A DNA stretch of 64,000 nucleotides from Neiella litorisoli (GTDB lineage: Bacteria > Pseudomonadota > Gammaproteobacteria > Enterobacterales > Neiellaceae): assembly GCF_014773395.1 (NCBI RefSeq), contig NZ_JACXAF010000003.1:62001-126000 (forward strand), in the 5' to 3' direction. Under the pieces are notes generated by a model. The model was not told where the DNA came from, did no database searches, and saw nothing but the letters and a program-made list of their open reading frames with translations. The position numbers and the translations under genes were made by a program. Numbering within the stretch: the first letter of the stretch is position 1; each line of letters opens with the position of its first letter. Below are positions 25,328 to 34,154 of the stretch, piece by piece.

Positions 25328-27898
25328 ATGAGCAAGTTGAAGTTGGTCGTGATCGGCAATGGAATGGTTGGTCACCGCTACATCGAAGACCTAGTGGAAA
25401 AAACAGAACTGGCCCAGTTTGAGTTGACAGTTTTCTGTGAAGAGCCGCGAGTCGCCTATGACCGCGTGCATCTGTCGTCGTATTTTTCCCACCACACGGC
25501 CGATGAGCTTTCGCTTGTGAAAGAGGGCTTCTATGACAAGCATGGCGTCACAATGTTGGTTGGGGAGCGGGCAATTAACGTCAACCGCGATAAGCGTATT
25601 GTTTATTCCAGCACCGGCAGGGAAGTGCAGTATGACAAGCTGATCATGGTCACTGGTTCATATCCTTTTGTTCCTCCCATCAAAGGTCGTGAAAGCAAAG
25701 ATTGCTTTGTTTACCGCACCATCGAAGATCTCAAAGCCATTGAAGCATGTGCCAAACACAGCAACGTTGGTGTTGTTGTCGGTGGTGGCTTGTTGGGATT
25801 GGAAGCCGCTGGTGCCCTAAAAGCACTAGGTGTTGAAACCCACGTCGTTGAGTTTGCGCCGAAATTGATGGCTGAGCAGCTTGATTTGGCGGGCGGTAAT
25901 CAGCTGCGACAAAAAATTGAAAGCATGGGCGTGCATGTCCATACCAGCAAAAATACCCTTGAAATTGCGCCGCAAGGCATTACGTCTCGCAATGTCATGC
26001 GATTTGCCGATGGCACCGAGTTAGAGACTGACTTCATCGTGTTCTCTGCCGGGATTCGGCCACAAGATAAGCTCGCTCGGGAGATGAACTTAACCACTGG
26101 CGCCCGTGGTGGTATCGCCATTAATGACTGTTGCCAAACGTCCGATCCGGATATCTATGCCATCGGCGAGTGTGCCTCGTGGAATGATATGTTTTATGGC
26201 TTAGTGGCACCGGGCTACAAGATGGCCACAGTGGCGGTTGATCATCTTATCCACGGTCAGCAACTGCCAGCTGAAAGCCAATTCGCCGGTGCAGATATGT
26301 CAGCCAAGCTTAAACTGCTGGGCGTTAAAGTTGGCTCCATCGGTGATGCCAATGGCCGCACGCCGAATTGCAAGAGCTACGTCTATCAGAATGAAGAGCT
26401 AGAAGTCTACAAGCGTCTAATCGTCTCGGCCGATAACAAAAAGCTGCTTGGCGCAGTGATGGTTGGTGATACCTCTGACTATGGCGATTTATTGCAGCTG
26501 ATGCTCAATGAAATCGACCTGCCAGAGCATCCAGATACGTTAATTCTGCCAGCCCATGCTGGTGCAGAAAAACCAACATTAGGTGCTGACGCGCTGCCTG
26601 AGTCGGCGGTGATTTGCTCATGCTTTGACGTCACTAAGGGCAAAATTGCCACAGCGGTGGCCGACGGTCATCACACCGTGGCTGAAGTCAAAGCAGCGAC
26701 AGGCGCAGGCACTGGCTGTGGTGGTTGTATTCCACTGGTCACTTCAGTGTTAAATGCCGAGCTGGCAAAAGCCGGTGTCGAAGTGAAGAACGATGTTTGT
26801 GAGCACTTTGCCTACTCGCGGCAAGAGCTATTCCACCTGATCCGCATTGAAGAAATCAAAACCTTTGATGAGCTGCTTGCCAAGCATGGCAGCGGTTACG
26901 GCTGTGAGGTGTGTAAGCCGCTGGTGGGTTCTATTTTGGCGTCATGCTGGGGTGAGCACATTCTCAAACCTGAGTTGGTTAAATTGCACGATACCAATGA
27001 CAACTTCCTCGGCAACATTCAAAAAGATGGCACCTATTCGGTTATTCCGCGGATGGCCGGTGGTGAAGTGACCCCGCAAGCATTGGCAGCACTCGCTAAA
27101 GTGGCAGCCGAATACAGCTTGTATACCAAAATAACTGGCGCCCAGCGCATTGGTTTGTTTGGCGCGCAAAAAGATGACTTGCCAGCCATTTGGAAAAAAC
27201 TCATTGCCGCAGGCTATGAAACCGGCCAAGCCTATGCCAAAGCGCTGCGGATGGCGAAAACCTGTGTCGGCTCCACTTGGTGCCGTTACGGCGTGCAAGA
27301 CTCGGTTGGCCTTGGGGTGATGATTGAAAATCGCTACAAGGGCATTCGCACCCCGCACAAGATGAAATTCGGTGTTTCCGGTTGTACCCGTGAATGCGCT
27401 GAAGCCCAAGGTAAAGATTTGGGCATTATTGCCACCGACGCCGGTTGGAACATGTACGTCTGTGGTAACGGTGGTATGAAGCCGCGCCATGCCGATTTGC
27501 TGGCCAGCGACCTGGATAAAGCAACCCTTATCAAGTACATCGACCGCTTCATGATGTTCTACATTCGCACTGCCGCGCCATTGCAGCGTACCTCCGTATG
27601 GTTGGAAAACTTAGAAGGTGGCGTTGATTACCTGCGTGAAGTCATCGTTGACGACAAGCTCGGTATCAATGACCAACTCGAAGCCGATGTTGCCAAACTG
27701 GTTGCGGAATACCGCTGCGAATGGACCGATACCATTGACAACCCGCAGCAGCTCAAGCGTTTTGCTCATTTCATCAACTCAGATGAGCGTGATGCCAATG
27801 TGGTGTTTGTCCCTGAGCGGGCCCAGCATCGCCCTGCCACCTTTAGTGAAAAGAATCCGCAAGTGAAGGGTGACATCCTCCACGTCGCAGCCGAGTAA
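25328..27898 (+). CDS. nirB: NADH-dependent nitrite reductase large subunit
   Basis: 856 aa from ATG at 25328 (AGGAAGTTGT upstream). Order: FAD/NAD(P)H module (residues 1-~410, VVIGNGMVGHR and VGVVVGGGLLGLEAAGAL), two BFD-like [2Fe-2S] segments (ICSCFDVTKG...GCGGC; GCEVC), then ferredoxin-like and sirohaem/[4Fe-4S] domains. The cluster-binding sets are TCVGSTWCRYG and SGCTRECAEAQ. The enzyme reduces nitrite to ammonium in the cytoplasm. With nirD and a nitrite channel downstream and an FNR box upstream, it probably detoxifies or dissimilates nitrite. No nitrate reductase is in the window. Confidence 0.96.
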   Translation: MSKLKLVVIGNGMVGHRYIEDLVEKTELAQFELTVFCEEPRVAYDRVHLSSYFSHHTADELSLVKEGFYDKHGVTMLVGERAINVNRDKRIVYSSTGREVQYDKLIMVTGSYPFVPPIKGRESKDCFVYRTIEDLKAIEACAKHSNVGVVVGGGLLGLEAAGALKALGVETHVVEFAPKLMAEQLDLAGGNQLRQKIESMGVHVHTSKNTLEIAPQGITSRNVMRFADGTELETDFIVFSAGIRPQDKLAREMNLTTGARGGIAINDCCQTSDPDIYAIGECASWNDMFYGLVAPGYKMATVAVDHLIHGQQLPAESQFAGADMSAKLKLLGVKVGSIGDANGRTPNCKSYVYQNEELEVYKRLIVSADNKKLLGAVMVGDTSDYGDLLQLMLNEIDLPEHPDTLILPAHAGAEKPTLGADALPESAVICSCFDVTKGKIATAVADGHHTVAEVKAATGAGTGCGGCIPLVTSVLNAELAKAGVEVKNDVCEHFAYSRQELFHLIRIEEIKTFDELLAKHGSGYGCEVCKPLVGSILASCWGEHILKPELVKLHDTNDNFLGNIQKDGTYSVIPRMAGGEVTPQALAALAKVAAEYSLYTKITGAQRIGLFGAQKDDLPAIWKKLIAAGYETGQAYAKALRMAKTCVGSTWCRYGVQDSVGLGVMIENRYKGIRTPHKMKFGVSGCTRECAEAQGKDLGIIATDAGWNMYVCGNGGMKPRHADLLASDLDKATLIKYIDRFMMFYIRTAAPLQRTSVWLENLEGGVDYLREVIVDDKLGINDQLEADVAKLVAEYRCEWTDTIDNPQQLKRFAHFINSDERDANVVFVPERAQHRPATFSEKNPQVKGDILHVAAE

Positions 27899-27912
27899 TT
27901 GAGAGAAGTACC

Positions 27913-28236
27913 ATGGCATTTACCACGATTTGCAATATCGACGACATCATCCCAGGTACCGGTGTTTGTGCCTTAGTGGCTGGCGAACAAGTTGCCCTGT
28001 TTCGGCCAACAGCGGATCAGCAAGTGTTGGCCATTAGCAACACCGATCCCTTTTTCAAAGCGAACGTGCTATCGCGCGGTTTGATTTGTCAGCACCAAGG
28101 CGAGTTATGGGTCGCAAGCCCGTTGAAGAAGCAACGCTTTAACTTGAGTACTGGCGTTTGCATGGAAAATCCCGAATTTAATATCAAGGCCTATCAGGCG
28201 CGTGTGGTCGACGGCGTTGTCGAAGTCGCCGCCTGA
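27913..28236 (+). CDS. nirD: Nitrite reductase small subunit
   Basis: 107 aa Rieske-like fold without iron-binding Cys pairs, normal for NirD. LISRGLICQHQGELWVASPLKKQRF-type core (here LSRGLICQHQGELWVASPL). It begins 14 nt after nirB and forms the NirBD complex. GAGAGAAGTACC is the ribosome site. Confidence 0.93.
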   Translation: MAFTTICNIDDIIPGTGVCALVAGEQVALFRPTADQQVLAISNTDPFFKANVLSRGLICQHQGELWVASPLKKQRFNLSTGVCMENPEFNIKAYQARVVDGVVEVAA

Positions 28237-28400
28237 TCAGAATTATTCCTAAATCACACAGATTAATTAGCGACAAGGTTTCTTACCGGCGGTCACAACG
28301 GCGTGACTGTCGGGCGCCACAGGAAGTCTTTGTCTATTGAATTTTAAGTTTTTAAAACAACCCACTTTTTATCACTTTTAATAAAATTAAGGACGTATCT

Positions 28401-29249
28401 ATGTCTGCTCCAAAACCTGCAGAATTTGTACAAACAATGATTGATGTTGGTGAAGCCAAAACCAAAACCAGCAGCCGAGACTTATTGCTACGTGGCGTCA
28501 TGGCCGGGGCAATTTTGTCATTTGCCGTAGTGGTTGCCATTACCGCGATTACCCAAACCGGTCTTGGTCTAGTTGGCGCGTTGGTATTCCCAGTGGGCTT
28601 TTGTATTTTGAGCCTGATGGGTTACGACTTGGTCACCGGCGTATTTGGTTTGGCGCCTTTGGCAAAGTTGGAAAATCGCCCGGGTATTACTTGGGGGCGA
28701 GTGTTGCGCTGTTGGGGCTTGGTTGGCTTGGGCAACCTGATTGGCTCTTTGATCGTCGCCTTTTTAATTGCGCTGTCATTGACCATGAACTTCACCATTG
28801 AACCGAACGCAGTGGCACAAAAAATCATTGCCGTTTCCACCGCACGCACTGTCGGTTTTGAAAACCTTGGCGCCGATGGTTGGCTGACCTGCTTTGTTCG
28901 CGGCATCTTCTGTAACTTGATGGTCTGCCTTGGCGTTATCGGCAACATGGCGGCTCGCACGGTTGCTGGCAAAATTGCCGCGATGTGGTTGCCGATTTTC
29001 ATCTTCTTTGTGTTGGTATTCGAGCACACCGTGGTCAATATGTTCTTGTTCCCACTGGGCATGATGTTGGGCGCCGATTTTGGTGTTGTGACTTGGTTGA
29101 ACTACAACCTGATCCCAACCATTTTGGGTAATATCGTCGGTGGTTTGGTTTGTACTTGCATTCCGCTCTACATGACTCACGCCCGCACAGCACCCGCGCT
29201 GGATACTGAAGAGCCAACGGTAAACGCCGAGCCGGTGTTAGAAAGTTAA
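28401..29249 (+). CDS. nirC: Formate/nitrite transporter family channel (NirC-like)
   Basis: 282 aa with six membrane segments and FNT signatures (RGVMAGAILSFAVVVAI, NLIGSLIVAF, FVRGIFCNLMVCLGV, VFEHTVVNMFLFPLGMM). FNT pentamers pass nitrite or formate across the inner membrane. Position after nirBD points to nitrite. The 164 bp gap before it holds a GTCAC...GTGAC hairpin and an AT-rich stretch that may be a separate promoter. AAGGACGTATCT precedes the ATG. Confidence 0.88.
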   Translation: MSAPKPAEFVQTMIDVGEAKTKTSSRDLLLRGVMAGAILSFAVVVAITAITQTGLGLVGALVFPVGFCILSLMGYDLVTGVFGLAPLAKLENRPGITWGRVLRCWGLVGLGNLIGSLIVAFLIALSLTMNFTIEPNAVAQKIIAVSTARTVGFENLGADGWLTCFVRGIFCNLMVCLGVIGNMAARTVAGKIAAMWLPIFIFFVLVFEHTVVNMFLFPLGMMLGADFGVVTWLNYNLIPTILGNIVGGLVCTCIPLYMTHARTAPALDTEEPTVNAEPVLES

Positions 29250-29355
29250 TCAATCGGCAGGGCCGGGAGGCCGGTCCTGCTGAAAAATAACAACTTTTGT
29301 GACCCAAACACGTAGAATCGGGTATAACTAGCATCTACATCTGCTTAGGGTTCAA

Positions 29356-30849
29356 TTGGTGTTAACAAACATTGCTCCACAGACGCAGCCGAAAGTCGCC
29401 GTAATTGGCGGTGGTATGGCGGGTTCGACGATTGCATTAAGACTGTCTGAGCTAGGCATTCAAACCATCCTGTTTGATAAAGGCCCAAGCCTGGTCAATG
29501 GCCCGCCGATGTGCCATTTGCACGCTGGCGGCAATCTCTATCGTGATATTTCAGATCAGCAATGTTTTGCGTTACTTGAGCAGTCGATTGATACCCTCAA
29601 GGTTTACCGCAACTGTGTTGATTGGCGCCCCACCGTCATTGCCTTGCCAACTACTGACAAAAGTCAACCTGCTGCGCTATTGCCGCGATTACATAAATTG
29701 CAGGCGCATTATCAGGCATTGATTGATGAAGATGAATCCAATGCGGTACTGGGCGAACCTGAGCATTATTTCCGAGCTTATGAGCGTGAACAGCTAGAAC
29801 AGCTTGCTCAGCGCGCCACGCCTAAATTTGCCCAACATTTTGATGACTGGTTAATTCCGGTAGCCAAATCGATGGATTTGGATGCCCTGCAATTTCCAAT
29901 TTTTCTCGTGCAGGAATATGGCTTAAACGCCTTTCGTCTCGCTGCCACCGCGTCGTTGGCAATGACCAAGTTAGCCAGCAGCGAGCTTCGGTTGCAGCAT
30001 CGGATTATCGCCATTGAACGGCAGCCCCGCGCTGGTCACTCGTCGCCTCAGTCAGCCCAGTGGCGTCTGACTAGCCGCTCAGAATCGGGCGAACTGAGTT
30101 ATTGGGATGTCGATTACGTAGTCAATGCATGTGGCTTCCAAACCGGCGAAATCGATGATTTGTTGCAGCAGCCGCGCCAGCGCATGGTTGAGTTTAAAGC
30201 CGCTTATGTTGCTTATTGGCATGACGCCGACGGCCAATGGCCGGAAGTTATCATTCATGGCGAGCGCGGCACGCCGCAAGGGATGGCGCAGTTGACGCCT
30301 TATGCAAACGGTTTTTTCCAGCTTCATGGCATGACCAAGTCCATTACCTTGTTTGAAGATGGTTTAGTGGCAGCCTGCGCCGAGAGTGCTCAGCCGAAGC
30401 TGGCGCAACCCTTTTTGCATAAGATTGAAAAACATTGGCCAGCGCAGGAAGTGCAAAGTCGAACTCAAGCGGCGATTGCCCATGTTGCGCAGTACATTCC
30501 ACCATTTGCCAACGCCAAAGTGGGCACTAAACCACTGTTTGGCGCCCAGCAGATCCCCGGCTCAGACCCAGGATTACGGGCGGCAGATGTGTCGTTTTGC
30601 TGCGATGGCTATGCTCGCGCAGAGATTGTCAAAGCATCGTCAGCACTGGCTGCATCCGATGCGATATTAGCGGACTTAGCTCGACTCAACGTGATTGATG
30701 GCGAGGCGCTAGGTGACAAGCTCACTGATCACTATCTACCTGTGACGAAAGCATTACCGCCGGCTAGAGTCGCCGGCTTAGCAGCGCAAATCGCATCGCA
30801 ACGGGATTATGCCGCAGCTATGGCCGAGCCCATCAATGCAACAGCCTGA
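29356..30849 (+). CDS. FAD-dependent oxidoreductase of DAO-like fold, function unknown
   Basis: 497 aa. N-terminal dinucleotide motif VAVIGGGMAGSTIALRLSEL, then HLHAGGNLYR and a C-terminal FAD-contact segment (DVSFCCDGYARAEIVKASSA). No signal peptide or membrane helix. The start is TTG at 29356 or GTG at 29359, both after TTAGGG. It follows nirC on the same strand, but nothing ties it to nitrite chemistry. I do not recognise a specific substrate. Confidence 0.65.
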   Translation: MVLTNIAPQTQPKVAVIGGGMAGSTIALRLSELGIQTILFDKGPSLVNGPPMCHLHAGGNLYRDISDQQCFALLEQSIDTLKVYRNCVDWRPTVIALPTTDKSQPAALLPRLHKLQAHYQALIDEDESNAVLGEPEHYFRAYEREQLEQLAQRATPKFAQHFDDWLIPVAKSMDLDALQFPIFLVQEYGLNAFRLAATASLAMTKLASSELRLQHRIIAIERQPRAGHSSPQSAQWRLTSRSESGELSYWDVDYVVNACGFQTGEIDDLLQQPRQRMVEFKAAYVAYWHDADGQWPEVIIHGERGTPQGMAQLTPYANGFFQLHGMTKSITLFEDGLVAACAESAQPKLAQPFLHKIEKHWPAQEVQSRTQAAIAHVAQYIPPFANAKVGTKPLFGAQQIPGSDPGLRAADVSFCCDGYARAEIVKASSALAASDAILADLARLNVIDGEALGDKLTDHYLPVTKALPPARVAGLAAQIASQRDYAAAMAEPINATA

Positions 30850-30914
30850 TCGCTTTTAGTCGTTTGGCGCACGGGGTATCATGGCGGCTGTAATGCACTC
30901 ATGTAGCCCCCAAA

Positions 30915-31472
30915 ATGACCAATAACGACATCCTTCGCCGTGTTCGATACATCTTTAATTTCAATGATGCCAAGGTCATTGAACTGTTTGCATTGGCCGA
31001 CTTGCAGGTCACCAGAGAGCAAGTTTCCGGCTGGCTAAAGCGCGACGATGATCCAGCTTTTACGCCCTGCAATGACAAAACCTTAGCCACTTTTCTCAAT
31101 GGCTTGATCAATGACAAACGCGGCAAGCGCGAGGGCGAGCAACCTCAACCTGAGAGCCGCCTGACCAATAATCTGATTTTGATGAAGCTTCGGATTGCGC
31201 TTAACTTGAAAGCCGAAGACATTCTAGAATTGCTCAGCAGCGTTGGATTTAATTTAAGTAAACATGAGCTCAGCGCCTTTAGCCGCAGACCAGACCATAA
31301 ACATTTTCGCGAGTGCAAAGATCAAGTGATCCGCAACCTGCTAAAAGGCATGCAACTTAAATATCGTGGTGATGCAGGGCCTAAAGAGCAAAGCAAACAA
31401 CGCCGCTCAGCTAAACCGACTACCAACAAAAAACAGCCGACCAACGGCGGTTTTAAGTGGCCTTCAATTTGA
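30915..31472 (+). CDS. DUF1456 (YehS-like) protein
   Basis: 185 aa. Two similar ~65-residue helical repeats, MTNNDILRRVRYIFNF... and RLTNNLILMKLRIALNL..., each with a conserved LxxRxD/RRPDHK turn, which is the DUF1456 pattern of E. coli YehS. The C-terminal ~30 residues are Lys/Arg/Gln-rich. The function of the family is unknown. Its start lies in CCCCCAAAATGACC, with a poor ribosome site. Confidence 0.8.
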   Translation: MTNNDILRRVRYIFNFNDAKVIELFALADLQVTREQVSGWLKRDDDPAFTPCNDKTLATFLNGLINDKRGKREGEQPQPESRLTNNLILMKLRIALNLKAEDILELLSSVGFNLSKHELSAFSRRPDHKHFRECKDQVIRNLLKGMQLKYRGDAGPKEQSKQRRSAKPTTNKKQPTNGGFKWPSI

Positions 31473-31725
31473 TGTGACGGGTTAGCTCTCCGCTCCCCAA
31501 AGTGGCAGTTTTTATCTTTATGATTTGAACCACAATTTAGCATCGACTAATGTGCTTACATAGACCTACATAATTTTTCATTCTCACTTTCCACACCAAG
31601 GATTGGTTCGAAAGCTGCGCTCTCGCTCACCTACCTCCTTGTTCTTGATTGAAAAATTAGGAATGAATCAATTGAAAAATTGTATTGCGAATTTCGGGCT
31701 TACTGCTAATTCGCAGCAATACACT
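31473..31725 (+). other. Gene-free AT-rich stretch with attC-like imperfect hairpin
   Basis: No convincing ORF. At about 31680-31725, TGTATTGCGAATT pairs with AATTCGCA-GCA-ATACA, where GCA is an unpaired insertion. This imperfect palindrome ends two bases before a GTTATGC core. It resembles the right side of an integron attC site, but a left R' box (RYYYAAC) is not evident. Confidence 0.4.
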
Positions 31726-31736
31726 GTTATGCAAAC
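31726..31736 (+). other. Cassette-boundary core, left end of cassette 1
   Basis: GTTATGCAAAC is an exact reverse complement of GTTTGCATAAC at 32242-32252. In integron cassettes the core left at the 5' end pairs with the R' box of the same cassette's attC, which is what is seen here around the 31748-32251 ORF. Confidence 0.55.
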
Positions 31737-31747
31737 AAGGATAGAAC

Positions 31748-32251
31748 GTGATATTCGATGATTATTTTATAGTAATTCCAGTCTATCGATTACCTGAAGA
31801 TAAGTACTATTCAGAAATGAACAAAGATTTCGAAAAACTTGTCTCAAGCACTTGGGACGAGGACTTTCGAAAGAACAACCCCGATTTAGTTGAAAACTGG
31901 AAAAGAAGCCATCGTTCCTCTTATGGGGGAGATTGGGAGTTTAATGAAATCATTGGGCATATAAAACTTTTCTTTATGGGCAGCCAAGTTCGAGGTGAGT
32001 ATTGGAGTACTAAGCCACGACGAAAAGTTAAAACAAGAAAGAAGGAATTTGAATTCAAAGCACATAAGTTGGCTGCTGAAAGTGAAATTTGGGATAAAAC
32101 CAATAGCGGTATACTTTCAGCTATCGAAGAGTATTTATCTCGTTGCGAGAGAGAGTTAAAGAATCGCCATATTGACTTGAGAGAATTCGAAGCGCTAAAA
32201 GCTCATATTGATTGGGTATCAGTTCATAAGGTAAAAAATAAGTTTGCATAA
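31748..32251 (+). CDS. Hypothetical protein on an integron-like cassette
   Basis: 167 aa, not recognised. Charged and aromatic (many Lys, Glu, Trp and Tyr), no signal or membrane segment, with a mostly helical C-terminal half (IEEYLSRCERELKNRH). It starts with GTG, 11 nt after a cassette core sequence, and its TAA stop lies inside the R'-like box GCATAAC. This compact fit is typical of cassette genes. Base composition looks more AT-rich than the neighbouring metabolic genes, in keeping with acquisition. Confidence 0.6.
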   Translation: MIFDDYFIVIPVYRLPEDKYYSEMNKDFEKLVSSTWDEDFRKNNPDLVENWKRSHRSSYGGDWEFNEIIGHIKLFFMGSQVRGEYWSTKPRRKVKTRKKEFEFKAHKLAAESEIWDKTNSGILSAIEEYLSRCERELKNRHIDLREFEALKAHIDWVSVHKVKNKFA

Positions 32252-32335
32252 CAAGTTACTCAACAAAAATGCCAGCGAAAAGCGCTGGCTCGGACTTGCT
32301 AATGCTCGCCCGTTAGCAAAGCGTTGATATTCCAT
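32242..32335 (+). other. attC-like recombination site between cassettes 1 and 2
   Basis: Left box TTTGCATAAC, then AAGT..., a GCCAGCG/CGCTGGC hairpin, ACTTGC, and a right box GTTAGCAAA (32312-32320), which pairs with the left box except for one extra base. A second GTTGATATTCCAT (32323-32335) pairs with ATGGAATATAAC at the far end of cassette 2. Imperfect palindrome with extrahelical bases, as in attC; which GTT is the crossover core is unclear. Confidence 0.55.
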
Positions 32336-32353
32336 CATGCAAAGGATTGTTAA

Positions 32354-32611
32354 ATGATCAGACTACTTGGCCTCTTGGTCGTTTCATTACTCTGGCTTGG
32401 GGTGATAGCTTCTCCGGTTTTAGTCTCGTCAATTTTAGGTGTCGCGGTATTTCAAATGGTTGAATTTTCATTTGGCTTAGTAATGCTGTTTTTCATTACA
32501 CCAGGCATCTTGATTGGAGTTTTGTGGGCGGAAAAAGTCCGAAGGGGGGTTGGACTCATAGCTTTCTGGGGGCGCTTAGTTGGCCACCCTGAAATAGATG
32601 GTTCAAGGTAG
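32354..32611 (+). CDS. Small two-helix membrane protein on an integron-like cassette
   Basis: 85 aa, no known family. Two hydrophobic helices at about residues 4-28 and 32-56 (LVSSILGVAVFQMVEFSFGL; LVMLFFITPGILIGVLW), then a basic, probably cytoplasmic tail. Small membrane proteins of this kind are common on mobile cassettes. ORF is flanked by attC-like sequence on both sides and reads toward the downstream site, as cassettes do. The ATG at 32354 follows AAAGGATTGTTAA. Confidence 0.55.
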   Translation: MIRLLGLLVVSLLWLGVIASPVLVSSILGVAVFQMVEFSFGLVMLFFITPGILIGVLWAEKVRRGVGLIAFWGRLVGHPEIDGSR

Positions 32612-32621
32612 ATTTTAGTCA

Positions 32622-32667
32622 ATGGAATATAACAAGCTAGTTAAACCAGCTGTCTAACAAGTTGGGC
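32622..32667 (+). other. Short attC-like site after cassette 2
   Basis: ATGGAATATAAC (R'-like), CTAGTTAAACCAGCTG, and CTAACAAGTTGGGC, whose GTTGGGC fits the GTTRRRY core. At ~46 bp it is shorter than most attC sites and may be truncated. It abuts the 3' end of the opposite-strand GNAT gene. Confidence 0.45.
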
Positions 32668-32681
32668 AATCGACATCGGCG

Positions 32682-33209
32682 CTAGCGGCCATTTTCAGTA
32701 CCATTCTGCCTATCTCCCTCGGTATGCAATGTTCGCTGCCAATAACCGACATCCAGCCATTGGCCAAATTTAAGGCCAACATCTTTAAAGTGAGCGACTT
32801 TTTCCATTCCTAACTTTTCATGTAGCGCAACGCTGGCTGGGTTAGGTAGTGTTACGCCGCCAATCACACTATTGAAGCCAAGCGGTTTAAGGTGCTCAAT
32901 GAGTGCCTGATAAAGCTCGGTGCCTAAGCCTTTGCCGTGATAGCTGCGGTCCAAGTAGACAGTTGATTCCACCGAGTAGCGATAAGCGCTGCGTTCTTTC
33001 CATTGGGTTGCATAGGCATAACCGACCACCTTATCGTCGATAGTCGCCACTAGCCATGGTAGTCCTTGTTGCTGGACCCGCTGAATCCGTTCGGCCATTT
33101 GCGCTTCATCAACAAGCTGCTCTTCAAACGTCACCACGGTGTTTTCTATGTAGTGGTTGTAGATTGCGGCAATGGCGTTGGCATCGTTGTTCGTTGCTGT
33201 TCGAATCAT
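32682..33209 (-). CDS. GNAT acetyltransferase, phosphinothricin-acetyltransferase-like
   Basis: 175 aa from ATG at 33209. Typical order for this subfamily: IRTATNNDANAIAAIYNHYI, TVVTFEE, the acetyl-CoA loop SYHGKGLGTELYQALIEHL, then GVTLPNPASVALHEKLGM. Such proteins N-acetylate amino-acid analogues (phosphinothricin, methionine sulfone/sulfoximine) or related amines. Substrate here is not known. It lies on the minus strand between the cassette block and ureD, ~30 nt downstream of the ureD stop, so it may be read through from the urea operon. Confidence 0.85.
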   Translation of the reverse strand: MIRTATNNDANAIAAIYNHYIENTVVTFEEQLVDEAQMAERIQRVQQQGLPWLVATIDDKVVGYAYATQWKERSAYRYSVESTVYLDRSYHGKGLGTELYQALIEHLKPLGFNSVIGGVTLPNPASVALHEKLGMEKVAHFKDVGLKFGQWLDVGYWQRTLHTEGDRQNGTENGR

Positions 33210-33236
33210 CAAGATGGGCCTATGGTCGGTTTGTTA

Positions 33237-34118
33237 TTAGGTGTTCCAAATCCGCGGCACACAGGGCGCTTTATCAATAATCGCCGGTCGCAAGATATGC
33301 CAGCATTGCCGCAGCAGGCGCTGTGCTTGCTCTGAGCAATTGCCCAAATAGCGCACCAAAATCAAGTCAAGCCGTTGGGTGATGCTAATGCAGCGTTCCT
33401 CTTCTATGTCAGTCATCGTTTGGCGCAGTTGCTCAACTTGTTGCTCTGGTGCATCGGCACCAAATGCCACTAAGGTGCCGGACACCGTACAGTTATTAAA
33501 ACCAACCAGCGCTTCAATGAGCGGATCTTGACTGCCCAATCGCTGGCGATCGAGCAACAATGGTTTGTCGTTGTGATAGAGATTGAAGCTTTGTTCAATC
33601 ATTCCTTGCTCAAACGGCAGACCACTGTGGGTGCGACCCAAGCAAAACACATCCATACCAATAAAACGGGCATCGCCATAAAGGTTGATCTGAGTGTTGA
33701 GAAAACCATGGGCGCCATCGAAGACAATGGTTTCCATTGGCAGCCATTCGCATTTGGCGTTATCGACGCTGATGTCGACGCGTTGCTTCTGCTCAATATT
33801 GGCCGAATCGGCTTGATAGATTTTGCCCGCCGAAGGCGTGGTGAGTAGGGCATGAGATTGAGGCTGGCAGTCAACCTGAATGTGCAAGTCATCGCCGGAT
33901 ACCAGCCCGCCAGGCGGGTGCAGCAAATAGACATGGCTGGTTTCGCCTTCTGGGTAAAATGGCCGTTGCACGCGCAAAGGCCCAGCGAACTGCATTTGAT
34001 TCATTCGGGTTTTGCCCCGCGCTTGGTCAAACCCTAGGGCAATCCAAGCCGGCCAGTGGCGCTGCTGGTCGGCTTCAGAGGCTTGGTTGTTATTGATTGC
34101 ATTCAAATAATCAGTCAT
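33237..34118 (-). CDS. ureD: Urease accessory protein UreD
   Basis: 293 aa from ATG at 34118; a GTG at 34139 is an alternative. UreD motifs: RPFYPEGETSHVYLLHPPGGLVSGD region, LLTTPSAGKIYQ, WLPMETIVFDGA. UreD is the scaffold that first binds apo-urease and channels nickel from UreG. It follows urtE by ~36 nt, so it belongs to the urea-transport operon rather than the ureABC run 9 kb away. Confidence 0.92.
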   Translation of the reverse strand: MTDYLNAINNNQASEADQQRHWPAWIALGFDQARGKTRMNQMQFAGPLRVQRPFYPEGETSHVYLLHPPGGLVSGDDLHIQVDCQPQSHALLTTPSAGKIYQADSANIEQKQRVDISVDNAKCEWLPMETIVFDGAHGFLNTQINLYGDARFIGMDVFCLGRTHSGLPFEQGMIEQSFNLYHNDKPLLLDRQRLGSQDPLIEALVGFNNCTVSGTLVAFGADAPEQQVEQLRQTMTDIEEERCISITQRLDLILVRYLGNCSEQAQRLLRQCWHILRPAIIDKAPCVPRIWNT

Positions 34119-34154
34119 CGAAAGGCGGTTTCCTACCACTGGGCTGCTATCAGG

